The notes below the pieces were generated by a model. The model was not told where the DNA came from. It did no database searches and saw only the letters and a list, made by a program, of their open reading frames with translations. From a virus, in the IMG/VR virus record IMGVR_UViG_3300002231_000750, positions 31,659 to 77,662 of that record: 46,004 bases of DNA, one strand, 5' to 3'. Made by a program: the position numbers and the translations under genes. Below, in pieces: positions 7,227-14,668 of the stretch; position 1 is the stretch's first letter; every line of letters begins with the position of its first letter.

Positions 7227-8132
7227 TTATTTTACTACTGTAGTAGAAGTCTTACCAAAGTCCAAAGTAATTCTACCATCATTGAACTTCCTAAAACTTG
7301 TAGATTTTTTTGTACTAACGATAGGTCCAAGATCACTTACGTCCGGCCTATCCCAAAAATTTACACATGCTGAAGTAGCTCCGTAGTTTGTGTCCGAAGT
7401 ACCATGTGCATTAATATCAAAGATAAAAGAACCAAGAAACGAAAAATCTGCCAGGTCCTGGCCGTTCGTTGCATTATTATCTATTACACTAATAGATGCT
7501 ACATTGATGGTGGAATATTTTTTAATTTTTTCACCACGTGCCATAAACTGTGATTGTGGTTCAACAGCATTATTCATAACACCAAAATTTTCCATTAAGT
7601 ACCAATCATTTGTAGTCAATGCAGTTTCAACTAAATTAGGATTATACATGCTATTTGGATATGAGGTATCATTTTCCAAACCCATGATATGATCCATATT
7701 CCAACCATTTACAAAACATATATTCGCGTTTCCTAATGCATGTACATAATTTATTTTTTCGTTAATTGCTTCACGTCCGTTGGTTGCCGTACTTCCATAA
7801 TCATAACCAGCCTCGTCCATAAATATCCCATCTACTCCAACATTAGCATCCCAAGCGGCTGCATCATCTATGAAATCATTTAAAGATTGATTAACCGTTA
7901 CATAACCAAAAACCTTAGTATCTGGATTTATTTCTTTTATTCTATCCACTATAGTAACTGTATTAAGATGATCACCGTGAGTAGGATACTGAAGATCATT
8001 ACCAAGAACTACCATGCTGTATGATGCCATGTCTTGTGCTACTAGTTCTGGATTCCAACTATTGTCGTTATAGTTAAAAGAACTCGGCCAACCATAATAA
8101 ATCAATAGAAAAGCCATCAAGATTGTCTTCAT
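7227..8132 (-). CDS. Spherulin-4/GH114-like TIM-barrel protein
   Basis: 301 aa, a complete stand-alone paralogue of the barrel at 5264-6112. It has LLIYYGW at the start, FGYVTVNQ, VDGIFMDEAGYDYG and FVNGWNMDH. The first nine residues (MKTILMAFL) replace the fibre stalk of the paralogue and are hydrophobic. SD GGAGG lies 9 nt ahead of ATG. Candidate capsule- or polysaccharide-acting enzyme or lectin; activity is inferred only from fold-level similarity. Confidence 0.8.
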   Translation of the reverse strand: MKTILMAFLLIYYGWPSSFNYNDNSWNPELVAQDMASYSMVVLGNDLQYPTHGDHLNTVTIVDRIKEINPDTKVFGYVTVNQSLNDFIDDAAAWDANVGVDGIFMDEAGYDYGSTATNGREAINEKINYVHALGNANICFVNGWNMDHIMGLENDTSYPNSMYNPNLVETALTTNDWYLMENFGVMNNAVEPQSQFMARGEKIKKYSTINVASISVIDNNATNGQDLADFSFLGSFIFDINAHGTSDTNYGATSACVNFWDRPDVSDLGPIVSTKKSTSFRKFNDGRITLDFGKTSTTVVK

Positions 8133-8207
8133 TATTTTTCCTCCATTTTATTTTGAGTATTAAAACATAGAAATCCATTAAAGCATAATACTATATTATC
8201 CTCCTTT

Positions 8208-8315
8208 CTATTCATATTTAATGTAATTATTGTTTGGTGTGTTTTTAAATCCGTGCCATATAAGTAGGACGGCACCGGTAACTATGCATTCTATTAAAAA
8301 TATTACTAATTCCAT
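8208..8315 (-). CDS. Tiny single-pass membrane protein
   Basis: 35 aa: MELVIFLIECIVTGAVLL then a polar tail ending NNYIKYE. GGGAGGTTTCT precedes the ATG, an excellent SD. It sits just ahead of the stand-alone barrel gene and behind a candidate promoter (8389-8401). Holin-like size, but no holin family is recognised. Confidence 0.6.
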   Translation of the reverse strand: MELVIFLIECIVTGAVLLIWHGFKNTPNNNYIKYE

Positions 8316-8349
8316 AGAAACCTCCCTTTTCAATTTTACTCTTCAAATC

Positions 8350-8378
8350 AAAAAGATGGCGCCTTTATATGGCGTCTC
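8350..8378 (-). terminator. Rho-independent terminator of the 272-aa fibre gene
   Basis: In minus-strand RNA an AGA-CGCC/GGCG-TCT hairpin (loop AUAUAAA, small bulge) is followed by UUUUU. It lies about 25 nt after the stop codon at 8401. Confidence 0.5.
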
Positions 8379-8388
8379 TATATACTAT

Positions 8389-8401
8389 ATGGTTAGTTTA
8401 T
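8389..8401 (-). promoter_or_regulatory. Candidate minus-strand promoter motif
   Basis: ATAAACTAACCAT on the minus strand, 74 nt ahead of the gene starting at 8315. Its first bases overlap the stop codon of the 272-aa gene, and the terminator follows it. Confidence 0.4.
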
Positions 8402-9219
8402 TATGCATTTGCTGCGGCTGATGATTCATAATATTCTTGTTCTAAGTCTCCAAAATCTGTTGAGTCTCCTAAAGAAGTAATTGTAACGTATTCAATTATA
8501 TTTATATTAGAATTACCTTGATTATAACCTCCAGCAAAAATACCTCTTTCATTTATATCGTTACTTGTTGCAGCAAAATTTACAACTTTGTCACCGATTT
8601 CACCAAAATTAGAAGCATTTCCGGTTGAAGAAATTGTTACGTATTCTACAACATTATATCGCGTTGTTCCTGCTTGGTTTGAGCCTCCCCCAAACAATGC
8701 CCTATTATTACTACCATTATCACAACTGGCCACCCCATACTTTGGTACTAACAAGTCTCCAAAATCTGTAGTATTACTTGGAGATGATATTGTAATATAT
8801 TCAATAATATTAATTGGCGCTTGTCCTGCAGGAATACCACCAGCGACTATACCTCTATCATAACCACCATTAGAAGCGCCGTCATGTCCAAATTGTTTTA
8901 ACCCTGTTATTGAACTACCAAAATTAGAAGCATTACCTAATGATGATATTGTAATGTAATCTATATTGGCTCTATCATACCCGTAAAAGTATATACCTAT
9001 GTCACCACCTGCAAGCAAAAAACTTTCTGGTGTTACATCTCCATAAGAAGCAGATTGACCATTACTTTTCCTAGCTAAAACTAATTTATCCCCAGCATCA
9101 ACCGTTATTTCATAAGCACCAGCTACTTTATCGGAAGTGGTTTCTACGGACCAATCATTTTCTTTTACAACTATTATTTTCGCGTCTTCATTCAGGTTAC
9201 CGGATATTTTGTATGGCAT
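8401..9219 (-). CDS. Tail-fibre-like protein with Kelch-like repeats
   Basis: 272 aa. It has the shared N-terminal module (MPYKISGNLNEDAKIIVV to SASYGDV, residues 1-66) followed by four repeats of the NRGIFAGG / IIEYVTITSLG / STDFGDL type. It is the shorter paralogue of 97-1191. AAAGGAGGG sits 6 nt before the ATG. The final repeat ends in ESSAAANA, like the SNA end of the other copy, which suggests the proteins close in the same way. Confidence 0.85.
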   Translation of the reverse strand: MPYKISGNLNEDAKIIVVKENDWSVETTSDKVAGAYEITVDAGDKLVLARKSNGQSASYGDVTPESFLLAGGDIGIYFYGYDRANIDYITISSLGNASNFGSSITGLKQFGHDGASNGGYDRGIVAGGIPAGQAPINIIEYITISSPSNTTDFGDLLVPKYGVASCDNGSNNRALFGGGSNQAGTTRYNVVEYVTISSTGNASNFGEIGDKVVNFAATSNDINERGIFAGGYNQGNSNINIIEYVTITSLGDSTDFGDLEQEYYESSAAANA

Positions 9220-9247
9220 CGGTGCCCTCCTTTATCAGATTAAGAGG

Positions 9248-9266
9248 TTTGGGAATAGAAATCCCA
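9248..9266 (-). repeat. Hairpin in the 5' leader of the 272-aa fibre gene
   Basis: TTGGGA and TCCCAA pair around a 7-nt loop, between the candidate promoter at 9292 and the SD. It may stabilise the leader RNA. Confidence 0.4.
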
Positions 9267-9291
9267 AGAAATATGCACCCTCTACCCTAAC

Positions 9292-9305
9292 ATGGTTAGT
9301 TAAAT
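9292..9305 (-). promoter_or_regulatory. Candidate minus-strand promoter motif
   Basis: ATTTAACTAACCAT on the minus strand, 73 nt ahead of the ATG at 9219. The motif runs into CTAACCATGTTAG, a short inverted repeat. Confidence 0.45.
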
Positions 9306-9382
9306 ACATCTTTTGTCTTTAACGCTTATATGTTAAATGATTTTTTTCGGCCGCCGGTAAGGACTTTGTTGTGTTTTTTCCA

Positions 9383-9690
9383 ATAGTAGTAGTATACCAT
9401 AGTAGTAGTATAATAGTAGTATCATCCTACCCTATAGGTGCTGTGTGTATATGAGAGAGAGAGAGGGAGAGAGTAAGTCAAGGCGTTAGCCTACGGCTTT
9501 AACGTAGGACTGGACATGGTGTTACTACTATTTATTACTACTACTATAGGGTTATACTACTATTTTTAGTAGCCTTGACTACTATACAGCTCGACTACTA
9601 TATGGTAATACTACTAGGGGATGATACTAAAAGGATACTACTATGTGTGGTATACTACTATGAAAGTACTGGGAAAGGGTTATACTACTA
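9383..9690. repeat. Inward-facing TAGTAGTAT repeat array with central purine tract and hairpin
   Basis: At 9383-9424 there are three plus-oriented copies of (TAG)TAGTAGTAT. At 9523-9690 there are about nine copies in reverse orientation (ATACTACTA). Between them lie a GA-rich tract (9452-9474) and a perfect hairpin CCTACG-GCTTTAA-CGTAGG (9490-9508). No gene was found in 9306-9687. The layout resembles an origin, partition or packaging site, or a stack of regulator sites. Confidence 0.65.
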
Positions 9691-10947
9691 TACTATCCTC
9701 TTACATACATTATATAGAACATCATCACTGAAGGTACATTTAGCACAGTTGTATATCCAACTTACTATTTGACAGTTGCCTGGTGTATATCCTTTAGTTA
9801 TGTCTGCACGATCTATGCTGGGCGCGAATGGATTTCTATGTTTACTCAAATCATAACTATACTCTATACCGCTTTTTGGACAACAATCTTTTGTATTTTC
9901 ACACATCCATTCAAATGTTAAAGTATTTGGTAGATTTTTTTCTTTAGCTCTTACCCTTGAATAATATAGCAAACGTTTTAGTTTTAAAGTTTTAGGATCA
10001 TTTAGTTTGGCTTGGTTATATTTTTTAACTTGATAAAGAGTTTGAGCTTTTCTATATTCATATGATTGTTCATACTCTTTTCTTTCTTGTCTTCTTACTT
10101 CGACTCTTTGCTGTCTTTCTTTCTTCTTAACTGCTTTGATACGTTCCTTTGCTTCTTTTCTACGTTCACGTTTTAATTTATTGTCAAACTTTTTTTGTTC
10201 TATTGTATTTACTTTTTGTTGGAATGTTTGTTCTTTCTTTATCATAGATCTAAAATCTTCTTGCCAATCATAAAACAATTGTAAGTATTTTCCTCTGCCT
10301 TTCAAACTACTTGGTAGTTGCCTATAACCAGAAGCTATCTCATCATAATATATTATGTCATCCACTGACATGGTTACTTTTGGACAACTACGTCTACAGG
10401 CATCAGAGCATATAAATAAGTTTTCTGCTATATAATCATTAGTTGTATCATTTACGGATATAGCCCTTTGAGAAGTTACGGCCCTTGTTGGACAATACCA
10501 TTTACCACATATACAGCATTTTACTTGTAAAGCTAAAGGTTCATTTGGGTCTCTTCTAACTTCTTCACACCAAGATATTTTTTCTACATAAGAATCATAT
10601 CTTGCTACATTTTTTACTCTCTCTGCTTCTTTTTTTCTTCTCACATTGTATTGATTAACAACTTTTTTTCTATTAGTTTTTATCTTTAATCGTTCTAAAT
10701 ATTTACTCTCTATACGTTTTTGTTCTCTATAGTCTTCTCTACATGTTGTATCACAGTAATGTTTTATATCGTGGTAAGTTGCTTGTAAATATGGTTTTCC
10801 ACAAAACTTACAATTTTTTATTTCAACTCTACCTTTACCACCAACCATATTATAAACATCTTCATAATACATTAAACGTGGTTCTTTTTCTTCACCATAA
10901 CCTTCAACTAGAATTAGATGGTCTAATACTTCCCAACATAATTTCAT
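9688..10947 (-). CDS. HNH endonuclease-like protein with extra zinc fingers
   Basis: 419 aa. Residues ~45-75 hold a C-x2-C / C-x3-C finger (CKFCGKPY, YCDTTC), residues ~145-190 a second one (CCICGKWYC, ICSDAC). A long K/R/E-rich helical stretch follows (~225-340). The C-terminus carries an HNH-type core: CCPKSGIEYSYD, then PSIDRADITKGYTPGNCQ. Its own paralogue lies directly upstream and overlaps by 4 nt (ATGA). Likely a DNA nuclease, possibly a homing type; target unknown. Confidence 0.75.
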   Translation of the reverse strand: MKLCWEVLDHLILVEGYGEEKEPRLMYYEDVYNMVGGKGRVEIKNCKFCGKPYLQATYHDIKHYCDTTCREDYREQKRIESKYLERLKIKTNRKKVVNQYNVRRKKEAERVKNVARYDSYVEKISWCEEVRRDPNEPLALQVKCCICGKWYCPTRAVTSQRAISVNDTTNDYIAENLFICSDACRRSCPKVTMSVDDIIYYDEIASGYRQLPSSLKGRGKYLQLFYDWQEDFRSMIKKEQTFQQKVNTIEQKKFDNKLKRERRKEAKERIKAVKKKERQQRVEVRRQERKEYEQSYEYRKAQTLYQVKKYNQAKLNDPKTLKLKRLLYYSRVRAKEKNLPNTLTFEWMCENTKDCCPKSGIEYSYDLSKHRNPFAPSIDRADITKGYTPGNCQIVSWIYNCAKCTFSDDVLYNVCKRIV

Positions 10948-11273
10948 ATATTCTCCTTTTCATATGTTTCTATAAATTTTTCTGCAAATAATTTTATATC
11001 ACTTTCTTTATTATCTGCCTTTAACACATTATAAATAAACACCACAAGTTGACAATTATCTTCAGTGTATCCTTTATTTGAGTCTATTCTATCTATAGAT
11101 GGATAATATGGATTAGTAATTGTGTTCGCTTCTTTAGTATTAAATTTTATACCTGTTACATCACACACACCAGTACTTACCTTATCTCTCAACCAATTTT
11201 GTGTAAGGTCATAAGCTAACCCTTTGGTTCTCGCTCTGTCACGTATCCCACTTAAACGTCCTATTAAATTCAT
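10944..11273 (-). CDS. Small HNH endonuclease-like protein
   Basis: 109 aa. The core CDVTGIKFNTKEA, then YPSIDRIDSNKGYTEDNCQL matches the C-terminus of the 419-aa protein, so this is the minimal version of the same domain. GGAGG lies 8 nt ahead of ATG, and a candidate promoter 42 nt upstream. It is the first gene of the minus-strand block at the divergent region. Confidence 0.75.
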   Translation of the reverse strand: MNLIGRLSGIRDRARTKGLAYDLTQNWLRDKVSTGVCDVTGIKFNTKEANTITNPYYPSIDRIDSNKGYTEDNCQLVVFIYNVLKADNKESDIKLFAEKFIETYEKENI

Positions 11274-11314
11274 TGTAATACCTCCAATCTAAATTTATCT
11301 ATCTACTTATAAAC

Positions 11315-11327
11315 AGGTTAGTTAAAT
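11315..11327 (-). promoter_or_regulatory. Candidate minus-strand promoter motif
   Basis: ATTTAACTAACCT on the minus strand, 42 nt ahead of the HNH gene start at 11273. Fourth copy of the motif. Confidence 0.45.
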
Positions 11328-11405
11328 CGTGGTCACCTTAACTTTACCGGTACAAATATATATGTGAGGGACCCAAGACACCATAGTCACGTGGAAAAAT
11401 GGACC

Positions 11406-11434
11406 TTGATTTATTGTGAGCTGCACCTTATAGT
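11406..11434 (+). promoter_or_regulatory. Sigma-70-like promoter for the plus-strand block
   Basis: TTGATT, a 17-nt spacer, then TATAGT, in the divergent region 11274-11523. It would start RNA about 85 nt ahead of the 11524 gene. A perfect palindrome GGGGTATACCCC (11468-11479) lies in the leader and may be an operator. Confidence 0.4.
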
Positions 11435-11523
11435 GTATGAGCACATATTCGCATTTATCAATCATTATAGGGGTATACCCCCCTTGTGCTACATACATTA
11501 ACCTTTAATTAAGGAGTATTATT

Positions 11524-11901
11524 ATGAAGACTACACAACTAACTATTGACGACGTAAAGAAAATGTTTTCCGGCCTCAACATCATCACAATATTCACACA
11601 GTTCTTTGGGTATTCTACAAAACGAACCGTGTATTCTAAAGGTTACGAAGTAAATGACCGAAATAACCTGTGCGTTTGTCTGTGTAAAGAATACAAGGGT
11701 GACTTTTATACTTGGTTCCACATCCCAGGTTGTACTACCTGTTCTGATTCCAGCACTCTAATGAACACAGATACTATGAGGGCACTGCTCGTAAGAAGAT
11801 ATTTCTATATGTGGGTGGATGCGGAGAACGCAGCCGAACGTGAAGTTCATTGCTCTAAATGTAATGACTGTTGTCTACGCCACAGAAGACCGCGCGGGTA
11901 A
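11524..11901 (+). CDS. Hypothetical protein, probably frameshifted zinc-ribbon end
   Basis: 125 aa as read. The N-terminal 100 residues are a compact unknown domain with several cysteines (CVCLCKEY, CTTC). Near the end it reads HCSKC, half of a zinc ribbon, then a basic unstructured tail. The other half (NCPYCARLEEEAA) is encoded one frame over at 11864-11974, so a single-base frameshift near 11862 probably shortened the real protein. AAGGAG precedes the ATG. First gene of the plus block. Confidence 0.75.
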   Translation: MKTTQLTIDDVKKMFSGLNIITIFTQFFGYSTKRTVYSKGYEVNDRNNLCVCLCKEYKGDFYTWFHIPGCTTCSDSSTLMNTDTMRALLVRRYFYMWVDAENAAEREVHCSKCNDCCLRHRRPRG

Positions 11902-11974
11902 CTGCCCATACTGCGCACGTTTGGAAGAAGAAGCAGCTCTTCGAGGAGAAATGGTTGATGATGGATGGGGGTAA
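11864..11974 (+). CDS. Displaced C-terminal zinc-ribbon half of the 11524 gene
   Basis: 36 aa from the internal ATG: MTVVYATEDRAGNCPYCA and onward, ending DDGWG. With HCSKC of the overlapping frame it would make a C-x2-C / C-x2-C ribbon with normal spacing. It has no SD of its own. Either a frameshifted tail or a tiny separate gene. Confidence 0.4.
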   Translation: MTVVYATEDRAGNCPYCARLEEEAALRGEMVDDGWG

Positions 11975-11986
11975 CACCCCAGCCCT

Positions 11987-12047
11987 GGCATAGGGCGTTG
12001 TACTGTGCCCTCCTATAAGCCAGCACCATGTGGTGTTGGCTTATAAG
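11987..12047 (+). ncRNA. Double-hairpin intergenic element, copy 1
   Basis: Hairpin A: GGCATAG (11987) pairs with CTGTGCC (12003-12009). Hairpin B: TATAAGCCAGCACCA pairs with TGGTGTTGGCTTATA (12014-12045), 15 bp with one G-U. An alternative pairing GCCC/GGGC overlaps hairpin A. It begins 13 nt after the last stop and ends before the next SD. Copies occur at 12684, 19367 (A only) and 21696. Confidence 0.7.
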
Positions 12048-12093
12048 AGTATACAATAACGTCTACTCTAATACAAGGTAAGGAGGAGCGCAC

Positions 12094-12225
12094 ATGACAA
12101 AGACAATCAATGACTTAAAAGAAGAAGTAATTGAACACTACTTCTGTGGTAATCCAGAGGCCCCAATGTGGGTAGCTGACGCAGTAGAGCAGGGGGAGTT
12201 ACTCAGAGTTGAGCGTGGGGTATGA
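12094..12225 (+). CDS. Small hypothetical protein
   Basis: 43 aa: MTKTINDLKEEVIEHYF, then PMWVADAVEQGELLRVERGV. AAGGAGGAG sits 7 nt ahead of the ATG. It overlaps the next gene by 17 nt. Helical and acidic; function unknown. Confidence 0.6.
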   Translation: MTKTINDLKEEVIEHYFCGNPEAPMWVADAVEQGELLRVERGV

Positions 12226-12667
12226 TAAGAAAGCAGGTTGGGCTGGTGTATACACCCCACACCAGGAGTTTAAGAAAGAAGAGGATATAGCGTTGCTCAT
12301 CTTCGGTACAGAGCGGCATGAGGAGATTAGTGGAATCATGCTACTACACATACTGGTATTGTTGGATGCGGTTAACATTCGGATTGAAGATGGTACACAA
12401 GGAATAACTGAATGGGCATGTCCTGTTAATCAGTTTGATAACAACATTATGATAGCCATGATTCATAATGTGTGGTATTACAATGTTGAGGGCGGCCGCC
12501 ATCGAATATCATTCAAAAGACTTGAAGAAGCGTTGTTGTTTGCTGGTAAGTACGCCAACAAGGTTAGAGCCCTCGAAGAAAAGGAACAGTATGAATTGTT
12601 TGAAATCCACCGTGAAAATGAAACTAGGTTAAAGAACGCAGCAGAGCTTACAGCAGCAGAAGAATAA
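12209..12667 (+). CDS. Hypothetical protein (TTG start)
   Basis: 152 aa. TTG at 12209 is 10 nt after GGGGGAG; GTG at 12215 is the alternative, and there is no usable ATG. The N-terminal half mixes strands and helices; the C-terminal 45 residues are a charged helix (LEEKEQYELFEIHRENETR). A double-hairpin element follows 17 nt after the stop. Confidence 0.75.
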   Translation: MSVGYDKKAGWAGVYTPHQEFKKEEDIALLIFGTERHEEISGIMLLHILVLLDAVNIRIEDGTQGITEWACPVNQFDNNIMIAMIHNVWYYNVEGGRHRISFKRLEEALLFAGKYANKVRALEEKEQYELFEIHRENETRLKNAAELTAAEE

Positions 12668-12683
12668 CTATGTACAAGGCCCT

Positions 12684-12742
12684 GGCACAGGGCATCATAC
12701 TGTGCCATCCTATAAGACAGCAACATAAGTTGTTGTCTTATA
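12684..12742 (+). ncRNA. Double-hairpin intergenic element, copy 2
   Basis: Hairpin A: GGCACAG/CTGTGCC (12684-12706). Hairpin B: TATAAGACAGCAAC, ATAA, GTTGTTGTCTTATA (12711-12742). Compared with copy 1, both arms of hairpin B have changed together (GCC...GGC to GAC...GTC), so the pairing, not the sequence, is conserved. Confidence 0.7.
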
Positions 12743-12783
12743 TGATATTAACAACAATTGTACAAACCATATAAGGAGGAGAA

Positions 12784-12939
12784 GATAGAAGAAAACTAAT
12801 AAGACCTGTTAACAGTGAAGGTAAGCCATTCATTATATGCCTGACCTGTAAAGGCGCTAAGAGCGGTTGTTTTCCACAAAAGTGTCCTATAATAAACACT
12901 ATATCTAATACTAAGAACTCTAAGAAAGTATTTGAGCTC
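12784..12939 (+). other. In-frame coding extension of the 289-aa protein, start unresolved
   Basis: The frame of 12940-13809 is open back to a TAA at 12772. It encodes a zinc-knuckle-like segment: ICLTCKGAKSGCFPQKCP (around 12835-12889). A strong SD (AAGGAGGA, 12773-12780) sits at the head of this stretch, not near 12940. No ATG, GTG or TTG lies at the right distance, so the true start is either a rare codon (ATA at 12799 is in frame) or was altered. Confidence 0.55.
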
Positions 12940-13809
12940 ATGTTGATAGTTACTTTGTGTGAAGACTTTAAGTACATAGAGAAACATATAGAAAACAGCA
13001 TTTGCGCACCGTTTATGCCTGACCATGTACTTGAAGAGGAAGGGTACTGTACAAAGACACAACTGTTTGAGTTGATTTCAATGCCTGAAGAAACACCAAG
13101 GGACTTAGAACCTGATGAGGATGATGAGATTGAGGAAGAGGAGCTGCTTAACATCACTAATACTGACGGCACACCTTTGGAAGAGACAATGGTTGATATT
13201 CCTGACACTGATGATGTGGACACGGATGTTGATGTAGATAAGCTTAAGAAAGTGATAGCTGACCAACAGGATAAGCTTGATTACCTTCAACGCTCCATCG
13301 CAGAACAAGCTAAGGCAGCTCTTGACAACCAGAAACAACATCGTCCTGTGCTTGATAATGCTATAACTTGGAGTGTGCGTATTCTTTGGGTAATGGCTCT
13401 GATTGGTACCAGCTACACAACACATCTGTTAGATACAGGTAATATCCATAAGTTGTTTCCTTGGATGGAGCCCAAAGTACAGGTACAGGTGGTAGAGAAG
13501 CAGATACAGGTAAAAGAGGTTAAGACAGAGCGCTTTGTTCTACGTACAACTGGTATGTTTATGAAGTACGTAAACAAACAACACAGTGATGATATATTCG
13601 TTATGGTACAGGGTGAGAGGTTTATAGTAAATGGTACAGGTAAACGCTATAAATATGCTCAGAAGATACCTATAAACATCATGTGTAAGAAAACAGAATA
13701 TAAACCAGACTTCGTTGGTAGAAGCCCGAATAACAACAAGCTTGTTATATTGAAGGTATATACTGATGGAATCAAAATGAATTATGAATTCCCACCGGAA
13801 TTCAGGTAA
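12940..13809 (+). CDS. Transmembrane protein with acidic and coiled-coil N-terminal region
   Basis: 289 aa from the first ATG, longer if the upstream zinc-knuckle stretch belongs to it. Residues 50-100 are strongly acidic (EPDEDDEIEEEELL, DTDDVDTDVDVD). Residues 100-130 form a coiled coil. One transmembrane helix covers ~145-163. The C-terminal ~100 residues form a beta-rich domain (FVLRTTGMFMKYVNK and on). N-in topology would put a DNA- or protein-binding N-terminus in the cytoplasm and the C-terminal domain in the periplasm (inference). Confidence 0.8.
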   Translation: MLIVTLCEDFKYIEKHIENSICAPFMPDHVLEEEGYCTKTQLFELISMPEETPRDLEPDEDDEIEEEELLNITNTDGTPLEETMVDIPDTDDVDTDVDVDKLKKVIADQQDKLDYLQRSIAEQAKAALDNQKQHRPVLDNAITWSVRILWVMALIGTSYTTHLLDTGNIHKLFPWMEPKVQVQVVEKQIQVKEVKTERFVLRTTGMFMKYVNKQHSDDIFVMVQGERFIVNGTGKRYKYAQKIPINIMCKKTEYKPDFVGRSPNNNKLVILKVYTDGIKMNYEFPPEFR

Positions 13810-13821
13810 AAGGAGGTTAAT

Positions 13822-14130
13822 ATGGGATTCTTTGGAACAGTAGCATTCCTTATGCTCATTGGAATTATTTACAGTGCTATATGGTATATATTCAGCATTA
13901 GTGTGCTTACAAAGATTGGTTGTATAGTGACACTTGTGGTGGGTGGGCTTTACATTACTTGGGCTGTCTTTGAACAAACCAAGATTGTTTTAAATATACT
14001 TTATATACTTGGTGCTGTTGTAGGATTGAGCGTTTTTGTGTTAGTACTTACCCTTAATGTTAGGCACATTAGCATTTTTCGGCATCTTAGCATTGTGGAT
14101 ATTAACAACATAGAAAGGAAACTAAAATGA
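13822..14130 (+). CDS. Membrane protein, three predicted helices
   Basis: 102 aa with hydrophobic spans at about 5-27, 32-50 and 56-78, then a basic tail (RHISIFRHLSIVDINNIERKLK). AAAGGAGGTTAAT precedes ATG. Its stop overlaps the next start by 4 nt (ATGA). It lies ahead of secreted proteins and may help anchor or export them; no family is recognised. Confidence 0.8.
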   Translation: MGFFGTVAFLMLIGIIYSAIWYIFSISVLTKIGCIVTLVVGGLYITWAVFEQTKIVLNILYILGAVVGLSVFVLVLTLNVRHISIFRHLSIVDINNIERKLK

Positions 14131-14645
14131 AAACATTTATAATTAGTATGATTGTAATTCTGGTAATGGTGCCCAGTGTAGATACTGGTGTGTGTTGTAT
14201 CCATGAAACAAAGTTTGAATCAGTCGATGGTATTGGTAGTGTGTATGTTTACCCTAACACCGTTAGTTATGATGATTTGATTCGTGGTATGTTTATCAAA
14301 CAAGAGTACGGGCTTACAACTGATGGTATCAGGATTCCTATAACTGTTGGTGGGCACATCTTTGATAAGTTAAAGGATTTTGTACTTAGCACTGAAGATG
14401 GTGAAGATATAATGATGACTGATGTTTCAGAATCATTCATTGTTGTGTCTGGACAGAGGTTCGATGTTGAACTTAATTTGAGTGGTAACTTTGAAATAGA
14501 GATTGACCTTGTTGGCCCACAGAAAATCAATAATTGGTCAGGCTTAAACATTGAGGTTACACTTCACTACATTAACTCTAAAGGTAGAGAGATAATAGTA
14601 GGGATTACTAACGTCACTATTATTAACATCATGCGTATTAAATAA
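14127..14645 (+). CDS. Secreted protein sharing the C-terminal domain of the DUF1566 protein
   Basis: 172 aa. Residues 1-21 look like a signal peptide (MKTFIISMIVILVMVPSVDTG). The remainder aligns clearly with the last ~140 residues of 15997-17226: GSVYVYPNTV versus GSIHAYPNTL, then QRFDVELNLSGNFE versus KRFDIEPDFEGNYE and DLVGPQKINNWSGL versus DIVGPHKMKDWIGL. This defines an unnamed domain present in two exported proteins of the same operon. Function unknown. Confidence 0.85.
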   Translation: MKTFIISMIVILVMVPSVDTGVCCIHETKFESVDGIGSVYVYPNTVSYDDLIRGMFIKQEYGLTTDGIRIPITVGGHIFDKLKDFVLSTEDGEDIMMTDVSESFIVVSGQRFDVELNLSGNFEIEIDLVGPQKINNWSGLNIEVTLHYINSKGREIIVGITNVTIINIMRIK

Positions 14646-14668
14646 ACCAACTAAAAAGGAGAAAACAG

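Noticed and set aside
12738-13223. 161-aa minus-strand ORF rich in S and V
   Set aside because: Antisense shadow of the acidic, low-complexity part of the 289-aa gene.
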